The notes under the pieces are model-generated. The model saw nothing but the letters and a program-made list of their open reading frames with translations. It was not told where the DNA came from and did no database searches. Shown here in pieces: positions 40,401 to 55,394 of a stretch of DNA of 64,000 nt. The stretch comes from Oxyruncus cristatus (taxonomy: Eukaryota > Chordata > Aves > Passeriformes > Cotingidae), in NCBI GenBank assembly GCA_013399855.1, contig VXAY01004755.1, positions 943,974 through 1,007,973 on the forward strand, read 5' to 3'. The first letter of the stretch is position 1. Every line of letters begins with the position of its first letter. The position numbers were made by a program, and so were the translations under genes.

Positions 40401-43400
40401 AACCCGAGGACAAAACTGTGAACACGCTGTTTAGCTCACAACTGGTCAGAGATGAATGCAGAACAAAGCAGAACTCTTGCCAGGTGATGTAATCTGTGTT
40501 CCTTGCATCCCCTCCCATATGCACAGTCTTGGCTTAGTACAGTTGCTACAATGTTCTTAAAACTAAAAAGCCTGACAAGAAAAAAAAAAGGAACTTAAAA
40601 ATGCTTACTATTAACCAGCACTGTTAGCAAATCATGCATTAAACGAGATTTTTGCTTTGGTTTGTAAGGGAACCTGTGTCTTGGAGGGCTGTGCTGTGAA
40701 GGGTTCAACTTCTCAGATAAGAGGGGCAGGTTTTTTTTTTTAAAATGGGAGTTTTTTCCTAAATTCATCTCACTGCAGTTGGACACGGAATAAAGTGTTT
40801 GTGAGACGCCAGTTCTGAATGCACTGGGCCAAGCATGTAAGGAAACAGAAATCCAATCCCTACCAGTAATATCCAAACCCTTCACTTACATCCAACTCCT
40901 TACAGAGCAATTCCCAAGACACCAAAGGATCTGGTTTTGACATTTCCAGAAAAGCAGCTGTCAGGGTAGAAGAATGTGTTCAAACCCCAAATTCCACACA
41001 GGCATCCAAACCCACCCAAAACGTCCCCAAGAAACAGGCATTAATGAAAACAGTGCCATGGAATGTCTTCATTCAGCAACAGGGCCACGGAGAGAACATC
41101 ACACAGTACCTTGGGAAGGAGCACAGACTCGGGTTTCCTTCCCCCTCAGTGACCCTCCTCACCCTCTGCACAGTGGAACAGCCTCAGATGAGCTGAGTGT
41201 TCCAACCCCTGACACCCCTGTCCACACAAAAACCAGCAGAGAGGCAGGGAAATTCAGCACTTCCCTTCACAACCACCCATCTGCTGCCCTGAACAGAGAC
41301 ACCTCCACATCCACCTGCAACAGCTCAGGGCTCCAGGACTGCGAATTCCCAGGAGAGAGGAAACCTAAGCTCTCATCCTTCCCCTCCTTCAGGCTTACAT
41401 CAGAATAATAGGCTGGCAGGGAGGGTCTTGCTGATCTCATCGTACTTAGGTTGGCAGAGTTTGGGCTGCTAAAAATCACAATTCCCCAGTAACAACTTGG
41501 CTCTGGCGTGTTCCCAGCAACCCTGAAGATATAATTAGTGCTGTGTAGCCACTGTGACTGTTTTCCTCCTCTGCAGTCCTCGCAGATGGAACACAAACAA
41601 AACCCATCCTCCACCTCCCCTTTTATTTCTCATCACCACCAAATGCTTCTTGGACTGTGTGTTGGAGGGGAAGTGGACAGGCCAAGTCTAAATTAACTCC
41701 TCTGGATCACTTGAGTAATTCCACCCATTTGAACACTCAGAGCTCCCTTGGAGAGATTATACAAAAACACAGGCACAGCCAAACCAGGAAGAGGCAGAGC
41801 ACCAGAAGTCTGAGAAATTCTTGTATTTAGACACCCCAAGTGTAAAGCAGAGTTATTTCTGTATTATTTTGTACTTGTCTGCATTAAAAACAATGGCTAA
41901 AACTATGTAATTGTGTTATGTTTGCTGAAAGATGAGAAAAGCTACCGCAGAGTCAGGCCCCAGAGTGTAGAAAATCATTACCCCAGTACTTCCAGAACAG
42001 GAAGGATATACTTGAAAAGGAGGTGGACATCTACAGGAGAGCGTATTATCAGCAGGAAAATTAGATATATATCTACCACAAGGCCCTCAGCTCCAACCCT
42101 GACTTTCTCAAAGACTCTCAACATGGCAACGTTCAGGTCATTTTGGTTTTCCTCACTTCTCCTGTCTGAAACGAAGCAAAACAAAAACCAGTCATAAAAA
42201 TGACCTGTTTAAAAGGGGGTTGGACAGTTTTGGGTCTGCACAGCACTTCAAACAGAAGTTTCTCTAATTGCCTTAAGCAGTGAGTAATGTAAAAAACCCA
42301 AACCACACCTCACCCTTTAAGCCAGGGAACTTCCACAAACAGGTTTCACTCAACAGACGGGAATATAGAAGTTTTCATCACATGCCCTTCTAACCAGCAG
42401 GAAGGTGCTGAGCTGCCTGGGGTACCTTAAAACACTTATTTACCAGCCTCCGAAGTTAGGCACAGTCTAAACAACTTCTCTAACCCCGAATTTTGTTTGC
42501 TTCTATGTAGGAGACCAGTTCCTAAGTATCCTCAGTCTGCAATTAATGCTTCAAATTGGAACATAACCCGTGTAAATGCCATATATACGTTTGCCAGTTT
42601 TATTAGAGCCTCATCTTGAGGGCTCCATTCAAGTAAGTAGCTATTCTGCAGCCACCAGAGACTCATCCAGAGGACGACTCACATGAGTGAAAATCTGCAT
42701 AAGAAAGCCCTTAGTTCATAGTCCAAGAATTTAAACTGTAGTTAAAGGTGTCCTGGGAATTACACCACCATTTTAATTAAATGCCGTAAGATCTTGCAGA
42801 CAGACTCAAGATTAGCACCATCTGTTTTGGTTACAGTGTCTCATTTCACTACACCATCCTCACACAGCCACGAAATATCAGCGCACACTCCAGCCATTTC
42901 AGTACCCGATAAAATGTATGCCAGGCTGACACACTGCCCTGGGAAGGAAGGACGAAAGGACACAAGGCAGGGGGGACTGAAAAATACCCTGTAAGGGCGT
43001 GTGTTACAGGGGCGAACACACCTCCCCTCTGCCAGGGAGAGAGGCGCTTAGTAACATCTGCCCAGGCCCTGTCAGGTGCGTGGAAACAACAGAGGGCTTA
43101 ACTAAGACATCAGTGTCCTTCGCAGCTCTGGGTATTGTTTTACACCCTGAGAGAGGTTCCTGTTGGGCCACCACAACTGCAGCACCTGTGCACAGCTACT
43201 GCTTCTCTTTTACACTCTGGGGTTCAAAACTCCACAACAATCTCAGCCCTGTGGAGTCTCCTGAAATGGGGTCATTTACTGAACTATGTAACAACATCGT
43301 CCTCTTTTTTTTTTTTTTTCAATCTGTTTTTAAAATGGTTTGTGTTCCCTCTGGTTTTTTCCCCTCTGCCCCTCAGGGAGGGAGGGACTGCAGGGCAGTG

Positions 43401-46400
43401 GAGAGGCCTCACATGCTCTGAATGCACCAGGGCTCAGCTTCCAAAGGGCATTTCTGGGAGGCCAAGTTACTGGAGAACGAGTATTGCAGCAACTGCATGA
43501 AGTCCTCCAAACCCGCTCATGCTCTGAATTCGAGAAAAGAGAAAAACAGCACATTAAAAAAACCCTAATTCTAAAATGGGCCTCACACGGCCACCAAAAA
43601 CCCCGTGCCCTGCTCAGAGCTTCAGAGCTGTGGGGGTACATCCCCCAAGGCTGCACTGAGAAGTCCAGTGATTTCTCAGAAATCTGGCCTGAGAAACCGC
43701 GTGTGATCTGAGGAAACAGAGCCATCAGCTGAGGGGAGCTCATTCCTCTCAGTATGCAACAGATCCACAGCAGAATGACATGTTTGACTTTAATCCTTTC
43801 CCTGCATAAGCACACAGTCAAGTGGCTGAAAAAAAAAAAAAGGATAAAGGGGCAGCCACTAACAAGCTTTTAAAACTGAAGGATGACAAATGACAAAAAT
43901 TACCTTTTTTTTTTTTTGGTTGTTATTCATTTGCTCTTCAAACCAGCAAGAAGCTGAGCACACCATGTGTACCATAAACAGCTCCCTGCTGGATAAATCC
44001 CTCCACCCCACACTGCCTCCTTCCCTCATGGCCCCTGGAACAGATTATCCAAGCTCCTGCTCCCGAAGCTGTTTGTGACAAGCAACAGTGTCAGGGCATT
44101 TGTGTGTCATCTTTTATCTTGGCCAAGTCTCGGTGAAGGATCCGTCCCCAACCGAAATCCTATTATCAGTTGTCCTCCTGATGGACTCCTGTACCTGGGG
44201 ACATCTGAGACACTGTGTCACAACACCAGGGAACCAAGACACTAATAAAATAATTATTAAAAGCCACCAACTAATAGCGTGAGCTGTTATGCCTAACACG
44301 GAAACAGTACAGGCAGAAATGAGGTATTTTTTCCTCTTCCAGGGTGATTCTGCCTATGTGGGAGAGGAGGCAGTCGGGAAGATTAACAGCTTCTTTCAAA
44401 GAAACAAATGTCAGACCCATCTCAAAAGGAATTGGAGGTGGCAACTAAGCACCATCTTTCCCAGTGGAAAATATAAAAGGGCTCCAATACTAATGCTCAT
44501 ATTTCAGCAGCTCTGGCAGCTGCAGAAGCTCCCAACAAAGACATTCTGAGTGGCAAGCATAAAAGAAAGAGTAATCTGGTAAAAAGGCCCAAATTGCTGA
44601 TACGGATCCAAATCCTCCCAGAATTTCAAGGTTAAATAATAAAGTAGATGACTACAATCAAACACAGCAGAAGGAAAATGAGCACACACTGACACAGTGA
44701 ATGAGAAAAAGGATCTTCCTGAGCCCACTGCAAAAACAGGTTGGCAAAACAAACCCAAATGCCAGAAATTCTTGTCAAAGAAACAGAAGGTGACACAAAC
44801 TGTTGGGTCACCACAACTCATGTGTAGCTCTGCACCTTCACCACTAACTGCAGCTCCTTTTGCCACATCAGAAAGTAGAGAAAACAAAAGAATTGCACAA
44901 GTGGTCAAAAGGTATATATTCCCCACAGTAAAAGTCATTCCAGGATTAAGACTGTTCTGTCTACAGGAGGGAAACTATGAGGGTCTCTAGAGAACAGCTG
45001 CTGGTTGCCTTCCAGATACCAAATTAAATTAGGGGAATGCAGACTCGGACCACAGTGAGGTGGCTGAAATTTGTATCAGGATAAAAACTTAAGTATAGTT
45101 TAGAAATTGCCTGTTAAACACCCACCCGGTTCCAGAAACCTCTCAGCCCAACACAGAGGGCCTGGGAGATTATTCAAGAGAAGTGCAACTGTGCCCTTGA
45201 CCTACTCCTGCATCTTTCTCCAGGTAACTGTTCACGTTTACAGGCAGAGAGCACTTTTGTAGGGAATTTTTTGGACCTGGTCTCATCCCAGGAAAACTGC
45301 AGCATTGCTGAGAGTGGCTGGAGCCAGGCTCCAGGTGACTTCCCAAACACACAATACAGGGTTCCCACTGACCCTGGGGCAGCTGTTTGACTGACAGGCA
45401 CCAACACAGGGTTTCCTTGAATCCAACGGGCCAAACAACCACTGAGACAGGACACCGGGGCACTTCTGATCCCGCAGAGCTGCTCCTGTGCCCTGTCATT
45501 TAGCCAGGTACCACACTGCCATCTCTGAAATCTTACCAGCACCCACAGAGCAGTCAATGTCCCTCAGCCCTGCCAGCCTCAGTCAGCACCACACACACAC
45601 CAACAGAGCAGCAAGGCAGGACAGGCCCCAGAAACTCTGAAGAAAAACCCCATATTAAAACAACAACAACGAAGAACCAAAGAGGGAATTTTTGAGAGAA
45701 GATCTTTGAGTTCCATGAACATCTTTCACCTCCAGTGAAGGCTCTGGTCAGCAGGCCCTGAACTGGTTCAGCCAGTTCAGAACACCCAACTGCTGCCTGG
45801 CTCAGCTGCCCTCCCTGCCCAGGCTGTAACCAAGCTCAGGGCTGTGAAAGGACACTGAGATAAGCAGGGCTGGAAGCCAAAGGGCTCAGACTCAGCCACC
45901 AGTTGTAAAGATACCTTCGAATCCAAAATATTCAAGGCACAAATACAAGGAAGCAAAGGTGGCAGCAGCATCACCCCAGGCCGGCTGGGACTGAGACCCA
46001 CAGGCACTTCCACACGTGTCTGTGCTTCTGCACCAACAGACACAACCTGGGAAGTTGTTGTGCTGGAATCTCACCACCAGGAGTGGGAAAGGGAAATGGG
46101 AAAGCCCATCTGCACAACAAAACAGCAGCAGTCTGGGTTTCAGAGGATGCTGCCACACAGGACCTGTCCCTGTCCTTGGAGAACACCCACCTGCCCCGCC
46201 CTATAATCCAAGGCAGCCAACAGCATTTAACAAGACATTGAGGGGGGAGGTTGATTTGGTTTGGGTGTTTTTATGGGAAGAAATGGACTTGATGATGTGG
46301 GAGCTCTTTTCCAAGCAGAATGAGGTTTCCCCATGTCAGAACCCACCACACCACACACCCCTGTGGGCCGTATAGAACCCTACAATGCCTGGAAGCAAAA

Positions 46401-49400
46401 CACCACCTCCAAGACAAAAGACAAAAAGAACTGAATAAATTCTTTTCCTACCACCAAAACCTGGGTTTGGGGGCTGACCCACCCTGCAGCTCAGGTCACA
46501 GACACTGCTTTACACTCAGTTCCATATCACTGCAGCCAGTTGCTTTACAAAAGGGAAACAATTCTATTTTAACTTCTGAGTAGACGGTTGAGAACAGATA
46601 AAATGGAAACTACCACTGTACACTCGAACAGCACACAAAGAAAGCCAACAAACATGCAACTTGCTACCCAAAGAATCCCTCCCTCGTGAGGGTGAGTGAT
46701 CAGGTTTGCAAGTCCCCTTCAGAAAGGCAGAATCAGAACTAAGAAAAATCCCCTCTTACAAGAAAGCAGCCCAACACATGGAAAAAAACCCCAAACAAAC
46801 CCAAAACAGCAACAGCAGATCTGCAAGTAAATGAAGGAATAGTCTCTCTCCCCCCAACTTTAACTTTCTTTTATAGTTTTTTTTTAACTGAAAGAGGAAG
46901 GAAATGTCAAACATCAGAGTCATACAATGGACTATCAGATGTTTCCCAAACCAAGTAATCTGACATATGGGCAGAAAAAAACGGGGGGGCGGGGGGGGAG
47001 GGCGCGCTGGAGGAAGTAACAACGCGAGCAGAGTAAACTTTGGCACAGAGAATTCAAGAATGCAGCTCCCTTTCTGCTCTCCCACAACAGCCGCTGCACT
47101 GGAGCTCAGGACGTTGCTGTGCCCAAGGGTCCTTTAACACTGTGCCCATCCCTGTCCCACCTCAATCCCTGCTCCAGGACAGGGAGGGCCAGCACAGGAA
47201 CACATCCGGCAGCCCCGGCTGCTCAGCACCATCCCCGTGCCCACAAAGGTCGTTGGGCACCCTGCCAGAACCAGCCCTTGAAGATCCAGCACCTGGAGAA
47301 GCCTCGTGTGCAAATCTTCTTTAGCACAGGCAGTAGTAAATAAACCCACTACATGACTGGTCATGCAGATGCATTCTGCCAGCCCTCTCGCTGTCATTCC
47401 TGCAAAGACAAGAATCCGGCAGCTCCTGCCAGTAGGGAATTATGGAAATTCACGGAGAGCTCGAGTCAAAGTTTTTATTAAAGTACACATGGAAAATTAA
47501 ATAACCAGAAATACACTGGGCTAAAAATGAAAGCAGCTCGTTCAGAGTCAAGTAATTTAACCAATTAACCTTTTCTCTCAGCAAAGAAATTATTTTTTTT
47601 TTTTATAAAAATACTTGACATGGTCACTGCGAGATGCTCCAGGAATTAATTTTGCAGCTTGTCAGAACCACCTACAAATGCAGTGGTATGGTGGACACAC
47701 ACGTGAAGAGAGACTCAAAAGTCTGACACCGAGTGCAGACCCATCAGGCTAGATTTGAGAGCTTCCCAGCAAACCAGAGACCCTATAAAAAACCAGGTCA
47801 TGGCGTTACACTGCAGAAAACCAGCGCATTTTGAAACTTCAGTCTCACAGCTGTCAGCTCTGAACGCATCAGCATCAAAACCTGGGAGTTTGCCAGTGCC
47901 TGGTCAGTAGGTACAGAACAGTTTTCCTCTAAATTTTGCTTTCAATCCCCTGTTCTCACAAAATATTGTGTTTTATGGGCAAAGATGGAGCCGTAAGAAC
48001 AGGCAAGCACAAGGCCCTGGCCACAGCACAGCTCCTTTAAAGCTAAAAGATGAATGGAATAAAGTTTTACTGAACAAGCTTTAAATTTCCGTCTCTAAGA
48101 CAGGGATTGTGGTTACAAAGCCACTTTGATCTCACTTCAATCCAGGCCACTGCCAAAACTCGGTGGGGAGAGAGGAATGAGGGGGACAGAGCAGGGCAGG
48201 GAGTGAGGAAGGGAAAAGCTTCTCACAGGGTCAGCTCCACAAGCCAGGCTTAAATGTGAGTTTATGAAGCCTTCTGAGGTCACCAAGGCATGGAAGAAGA
48301 GTGAAGGGGGAGGGAAAAAAACGGAAAGAGGGGAAAAACCCACACCTTTTCCTCTGTAATTCTAATTTTCATAAACAAGAACAGTGCACTACACTGCACC
48401 ACTGGCTGATTAAATAAAGCAGAGCGAGGGCCTAACAAGGAGTGATGTAAAAATCTATGTGCCATATCTTCTAGTAAAAATTAATTTTAGTAGCCTGTCC
48501 ATCTTCCTTCATTTTCATAAGCTGGTTAAATGCATTCCTTAATACAGGGACAAGGTCTTTGTGTACGTTTGAGCTCATCTGTGTCGGTCACATGAACGTA
48601 AATATTGCCGGGGGGCACCTCATCCAACAGCACCACACAATAACATTTCCTGTCTCACTGACACAAAAGCAGGGATGGCACTGAAAGCTCAAGCCACCCT
48701 TCCACGGGCACCACTGCAATTGCACTCATCAATTAAGCCACACACGACCCAATGAGAAATAATGTATTTTTTTTTGCAGATGAAGGCAGGAAGCCAGAGC
48801 CGGGATTTATCAAAGTTAATCGAAATTCACAGCACAAGCTCAAATCTTCCACGTCTGTGGGTAAGGCAGTCCCTTACTCTGTGAGATGCTAAAACCCCTG
48901 AAAAGCTAAACTTCCTCTCTGGGATTAAAGTGGTTTATGCTCAGCCTTGGTTATCACTTGGTAGAGCAGAGATCCCACTAATGCACAGTTCAGGAACGAG
49001 CTGAGCCCCAGCAGGGAACTGCACAGGCTGTCATTCCCGGGATCCAGCCCTTATCCCTGTGTGCACAGGGATCGTAACGCCGGGGTTTAGCTGTATTTTG
49101 AGGAGATGAGCAGAGTATTTTTATTAGCTGGTTTCTCTTTAAAGCTACCAGTTGATGTCAGGGCACTCAGACCTATTTTTAAAGCACTGCTTAGAGCTCA
49201 AAATGAACGCGGTGCCACAGTTTGGTCCGAGGAACAAAGATGCCCCCGTGTAAACACATATTCCCTGTAAGCAAGTTGTCTGGATTTGGTTTGGGATCTT
49301 CTGCTGAAAAGCACTTGTGGCACTTCGAGAACTGGCAAGTTAACATAAAACAAGCATGTCTGCAGTCAGAGCAGTAGTTTTGCTTATTATTTGTGTTACT

Positions 49401-52400
49401 ATGGCACCAACAAGATGCAAATGCCACCACGGTGCCAGACTCTACACAAAGAGTGCACCACTCACCCACAGAACAGCGAATGAGCACACACTGACTCCGA
49501 AGTTCTACATAAACTACGCTTGTCAGCCCTGACTGCAGTGGGGACGGCCCAAGCACCGCCCCAGGGCTGTCCATAGGACCCCCCGGACGAGGGCAGGAAA
49601 AGGGTTTCTGTGGGTATCAATGTAACCCTGCACAGCTACAAAGGAACGGCCAGGAAAAAACAAAGGATACAAACTTGTAACGGGATGATCCCTGGAGTCA
49701 GGAGACAGCACTCCAGGGAGAAGGACAGGCGGTCAGGAACAGGTCTGGAGGATTTACAGCAGCCGTGAGGAGATGGAACAGCTGGGAAGAACACGAAGGA
49801 ATGCAGGAAGGTGCCACACCATTCCTTCAGCATTCCCGACCGCAGCAGGGACGATCTACCCAAGCCCTGATAAATGGTGCTGCCACAACCAGGGCTGTAA
49901 AACTGGACTGGGGGCAGGTGGGTGTAATTCCACAGCGACCAGGAAAAGTGGAGGCAACAAGTTAAACCACCTCACCCCACAACCGGTGAGCTCCAAACAA
50001 GCACAGGTGATCCCTGTTACAAAGCCCTCCTCCTACTGCAAAGTGTTACAGCCCCTTTTTTCAGTATTTAAAAGCAGTGCACCTGCACACACCCCCTTTG
50101 TGTAACACTTCTGAGAACTCAGTGAAAAAATGAAAACAAACCCCATAAAAGTTCCTCCTTCAGCTAACGACCCAAGTTAACACAGTCAGCACACACATCT
50201 CCTGTGCACCACGATTTTCTCCCCCAAGATCAAAAACTTCAGTTTCTTTAGATTTCTTTCAAAAGAATCACACTGTCCAGAAGGAAAATAATAGAAGAAA
50301 GGTCTACAGATAGGATTCACAAGTTCCTTCTTTACTCTCTTTCACGTGAGGAAGTGCTCTCTGAAGTGGAAGGCACAAAAATTCCAAGATCAAATAGATC
50401 TGAGGGAGTGTTTGAGGACTGGGGTTATGATGTCAATTCTGCGTTAAAAATACAGATTTTTTTTTAAAATATGTATTTCCAGCTAGTATTACAGCAAGCT
50501 AAAATTCTTATTCTTAAGATGTTGTTACCTAGGATTATTTTTTTTAATACATCAGCCCAATATTTGAATATTTGCTTTATCAGGTTGATGCTCTCAGGAG
50601 CAACCTCAGACTCACAACCAAGATCAGGACACTCTCTGGGGGAGGATTCCCAGTCCAGGACATTCAGCAGACACTCAGGATTTCAAGAAAAGAATATTTC
50701 ACTCAAGTATTTTTTTAGTGGTTTGTCCTGAGAAGTAAATGTCACTCCTGCACCCCTCATTTTCCTTGTGCAACATTCCAAACAGGTTGGTTACCCAAGA
50801 GATTCCTCAGTTCCTCTCCCTGAATGTCACTCTGTCCCAGGCTCTTTGCAAATCTGAGCCTGTTCTCTCCAAACCCTCACTCTGGCACTTACCATTAAAC
50901 TGTCAAACCCTCTGACATAATAAAACCCTACCACTGAAGTGATTTAAAACCCCAAAATCATCTTATTACCAAGGAGTGAACAAGCTTTCTAACGTAATTT
51001 CTCCTCTTCTACCCTGTTACCTAATAAAACTCAGGACAAAGGCATCCAGAGGATCAAATGCTTTTGCAAAACCTGAGAGGTTAATTCCACTCCTTAATTA
51101 TTTATACACGTAAATTCACACCTACGTAACATTCCAAACAAGCACAGATATCTACCGTGCAGTGCTGGAACATCCTGCATGCCAAAATCCCAGCCCACTG
51201 CTCCCGGAGTGCTGCATTTATGACAACACAAGGGGCAAGAACAACTACTGGTTAATTTGATTTACTACAAGGGGATTGAGCAATCAACACTTACTACCAG
51301 GTCCTTTACTGACGGTTGTGCAACTCCAAGGAGGATCTCACCGGCAGCCTCCACAACTGGCACTTTCTGATGCCACGAAGAACCTCAAAGGAATAATCCA
51401 AATGCCACCTCAGGTGTCCTTAACTCCTTTTATTTCGTTCTGGGAACTCCCAACACGACTCACTGATAGAAAAAACCAACTTCTGTTGCTGGTTGTGAAC
51501 CGCAAAGAGCAACAGCAGCCACGGCCTTCCCGGTTTGGAACTTTGCCTCTGAACCCCGAGAGGAACAAACACACAGTTCCTGCCGCCCAGACCCCTCTGG
51601 CTCCTGGTTCCTGCAGGAATCCTTTCATACAAGGATTCACGGCACCTTCCATGAAGTCATCTCTAAACTGCTCTCACTTCCCAAGAACACAATCGCCACT
51701 TTTCCAGGCTGAAAACTCTGCAGCACCTGATCTTTCATCACGTGGAAACTCCTGAATTTTAGGTCATTCCTGACACTCTTTGCTGTACCTTTCCCAGCTC
51801 CACTATAAGAAACGTTATGCAACCTCATCCCGACTTCCTGGGACCGACTCGTGCCTTTGGATCCAGCGCGGCAGCTAATCCAGACACTGGAGGAAACATC
51901 TTCCTGCAAGCCCTACATCAGATGAGTAACCCTTAACTCACAGGAAGAGTCAAATTAATTTCAGTAAGGCTCCTTTTATGATTCAGGATTATTCACAGGA
52001 AGACTGCTTGCCAGCTGGGTCTGAAGTTTTAATACAGAGGCTCGGTATTACCTCAGAACAGTTTGTCTCTAAATAGTTATTAGACAACTCTTAATTAGTA
52101 TTCAAATAAACTGGCCCTTACAATGGGTTGTTAAATCCTGTTTATCAAAACAGACATTCCTTTTTCAGAAGGGGCAGCAGACATTTTGACTGCTGCAAAA
52201 ACAGAGTGAGGATAAATATCATTTCTTCTAGAAACAGCAAATAAAGAGTGTTTTTAAAGAGCAAACCTATTACAGTGGCATACAGAGGTGAAATAAGTTA
52301 TTATTTGAGGTGTCCTCTGAAGACAAATATCAAACCTTACCGGGAAATGCTTCACATTTCAAGCAAGACTCCGGATTCCTTTGTGCTGGGTTTTTGCCTG

Positions 52401-54819
52401 ACAGAGCACACCAACATTAACCCATTTTCCAGAGCTGGATTCCCGCTTCAGTGGAGAACAACACACAATGGTGGTGCTGGGAAGGGCTGCAAGGCCCTGA
52501 TTCCAGAGGGACACTCCAGGAAAGCCAGCCCTGCCAGCCCCAGCCCACCCCCAGCACCTGGATGCTCACAGGGAGCTTTAAAGCTGCACCTCAGACTGTG
52601 CCTTCCCCGCCCCGGGGTGACAGACTTGGAGCTGAGCGCACATCTACGCTTTCTGGATGTCACTGATTAAAGACTCACTTACTAAAGGCACTTCGAAGGT
52701 ATTTCCTGTTCAAAGACACAAAGAGCAACAGCACCTGCCCTGCCTGAAGTGTCTGCAGAAAAACAGAGATCACGACCTGTTAAACCAACCCCAAACCCAC
52801 CAGAGAGCTGGCACAGAGCTCTGCCCTCTCCGGGCGGGGAGGCGGCAGTCCTCCTTCCACAGAGCCAACGTGCCCGGCAAGGAGCATCATTTAACCGTAA
52901 GCAAACAGGATCACAAGAGACTATAATTAATTTTAGAACTGTAATTCTCTAGTCACGAACGTTTCTTTGTGATTCACACCCAAAAACTAGTTTAAAAAAA
53001 AAAAATCAACTTCTAATAGCACAGTTGAAGAATTGTTTGTAATCTACCTCGCTCCCAAAGAATGAATGGATTCCCACCAACAGCTGATTTAGATTTGGTC
53101 CGGTGACACTGGATAAGTAAATGATTAGCAAAAAAGTTGCTCTAATTGCCAATTCAGACTACTGTAGCTTTAACACTTCATAAATTTTGAGATGAATATG
53201 ACAATTTGAGGTTAAAGGGTCAACGTGTTGGCCGCATATTTCCGTTCTCAGTATCTTTCACTGATACGTAAATCCTAACAAATACTGACACAATACAAAA
53301 TACATCTCCCTAACAGCTTTCATATATGCTATATTAAAAAAAAATAATAACGCTGCTTTAGTGCGCATTTTTTTGCAAGCAGAGCCAGAAGACAATAAAA
53401 ACAGAGTTTCATACACGGCACCACATTAAGGTAGAGATACCTCCCACTAAATTACACGGGAGATTAAAGGGCTGCACGTTAAACTCATTATTATTAAAGC
53501 CACTTGCAAAAGAAGTTCCTTCAACTTATTTCAGCGATATCACACAGCCATTCCAAATTGAACATTTCCCCCGCTCTAGTCAGGTGGGAGGGGAAAAAAA
53601 AAAAAAAAGGCAAGCGACCCACAATAAGTAGAAAATAGCTTCACTTTATAATTTATGCTAACGGCATGCCAACGATTATTTTTCCCAGGGAGAGATCCGC
53701 AGATTGCAACTCCAGCAGCAGTTCTGCCTCTCCAAACACACACTCCGGGCTGCATCAACGACCGGGGACTCCCACAATCACACCCGATTGTTCCCCTCCG
53801 TGTTTCCCGGTTTATTTTTCTCACTGGGTAAGAGCAGCGCAGTGGAAATCACAGCAACAATCGCCCAAATCACCGTCCCTGCGTCTCGATACACTCGGCG
53901 CTGCTACATATTTATAAATATTACAGAACGCCCTCAAACAGAGGCGCGGAGACAAACTTACATAACGTAACAGTCTGTAACAAGCCAAAGTAAGAACTGT
54001 GTCTGTTCTCACACAGCAACCTCCGGGTTTTCCAGCAGCACAAGCGACTACGGCTCTTGCCCCAGATTCTTAAAAAAGGGATGAGCAAAAAAAAAAAAAA
54101 CCGCCAAACATGCACAGATTTTTCAAAAAACAGACAAAATAATATACTTCCATAAAGTCAAAAAGCATAAAACAAAGAGCTTGATCATTTGCATTTTTAA
54201 TTAGTTTCCCTTTTTTCTTTTTTTCCCCCCCTCTCCTAATTTTTATAGGGGAGCTAAAACCAGTCTCTTCCTTCCTATCAGAAAAGGCAGAGTACACGCA
54301 CCCACCTCAAATTCTGGCAGCGCTCTGATGCGGGGCGGGGGCACCCACCGCAAACCTCTCACACGTGCTGCCCCCGAAGTTGCATCACAAGGTTTTAACT
54401 CCAGCACACCGCGCACCACAGAAGTCCCTCCTCCCCTCCGACATTATCCCTGTAGCACCACAAGGCTCCCGATGATCCAACACCGCTCAGCTGTTGCCCA
54501 GCCCAGAAGGGATAACGTTGCTGTGTTTGCCAGGTAAAATAAAGCAACGTATTTCCAAGTGACTCCGTGCCCTTGCACAAACAAATTTACATTTCAAACG
54601 TAAATTGCCAGTCTGTATCAAAACTGAGAGCACAATTTCTGCAGCGTTAAATCCACGTCGGAAGTTGTCAGCTCCCAGAGAGGCGGGCAGGCAGCATCTC
54701 TGCAAACAACCCGGCACGCTACACTGTCAGCCACTGCTTTTCCGCAGAGAAGGAAAAATTAAAAGGTTCGGGTTTGTTTGCTCTGCTTGTTGGGGTTTGT
54801 TTGTTTGTTTTTTTATTAA
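37479..54819. other. Intron 1 body, no gene seen
   Basis: Non-coding. Open frames here are short, overlap on both strands and show no recognisable protein family. Contents are homopolymer runs (for example poly-T near 43306, A/T runs near 43830 and 43908, a G-run near 46983), a short CA run near 45592 and an AAC run near 45659. No CR1 match was obvious to me here. Confidence 0.6.
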
Positions 54820-54942
54820 CCTCTTGCCCCCGAGCGCGATGTAGGCAGAGAGCAGAGCGGGCTGTAACAACAGCTGACACGCCGTCACCGGAGCCCAGCG
54901 CTGAGTCCGACAGGCGATCACACTCCATGAGCATTCGCCGCC

Positions 54943-54956
54943 GCTGAAATGGCGTT
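54943..54956 (-). promoter_or_regulatory. Possible YY1-type site at the start of intron 1
   Basis: The minus strand reads ACGCCATTTCAGC here, containing the CGCCATTT core typical of YY1 sites that are common just downstream of TATA-less start sites. It lies about 330 bp inside intron 1. A single motif match of this length can occur by chance. Confidence 0.3.
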
Positions 54957-55185
54957 TGTCATTGTGAGCGGAGAGAGAACCCCCCGAGCTGGGCGGCACA
55001 AAGCGCGCCGGGTTCGGGGTGCCGGGGAGGAGCCGCCGTGCCCGCTGTGCCCCGGGGGAGCGGGGACACCCCCGGCCCCGGCGCGGCCCCGGCGGCGAGC
55101 GGGACACGCGAGTTACCGAGCAAAATAAACACGGGCAGCGGGCCGGGGGAGGGGCCAGCGCGGGAGCAGCCCCGGGCCCTGCCTA

Positions 55186-55392
<207 letters not shown>

Positions 55393-55393
55393 N
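55393..55393. other. Single ambiguous base at the edge of the minisatellite
   Basis: One N lies between the MED13L 5' UTR and the first 45 bp unit. It suggests that reads or contigs were joined, or that consensus was uncertain, at the repeat boundary. The copy number that follows should therefore be treated as provisional. Confidence 0.95.
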
Positions 55394-55394
55394 G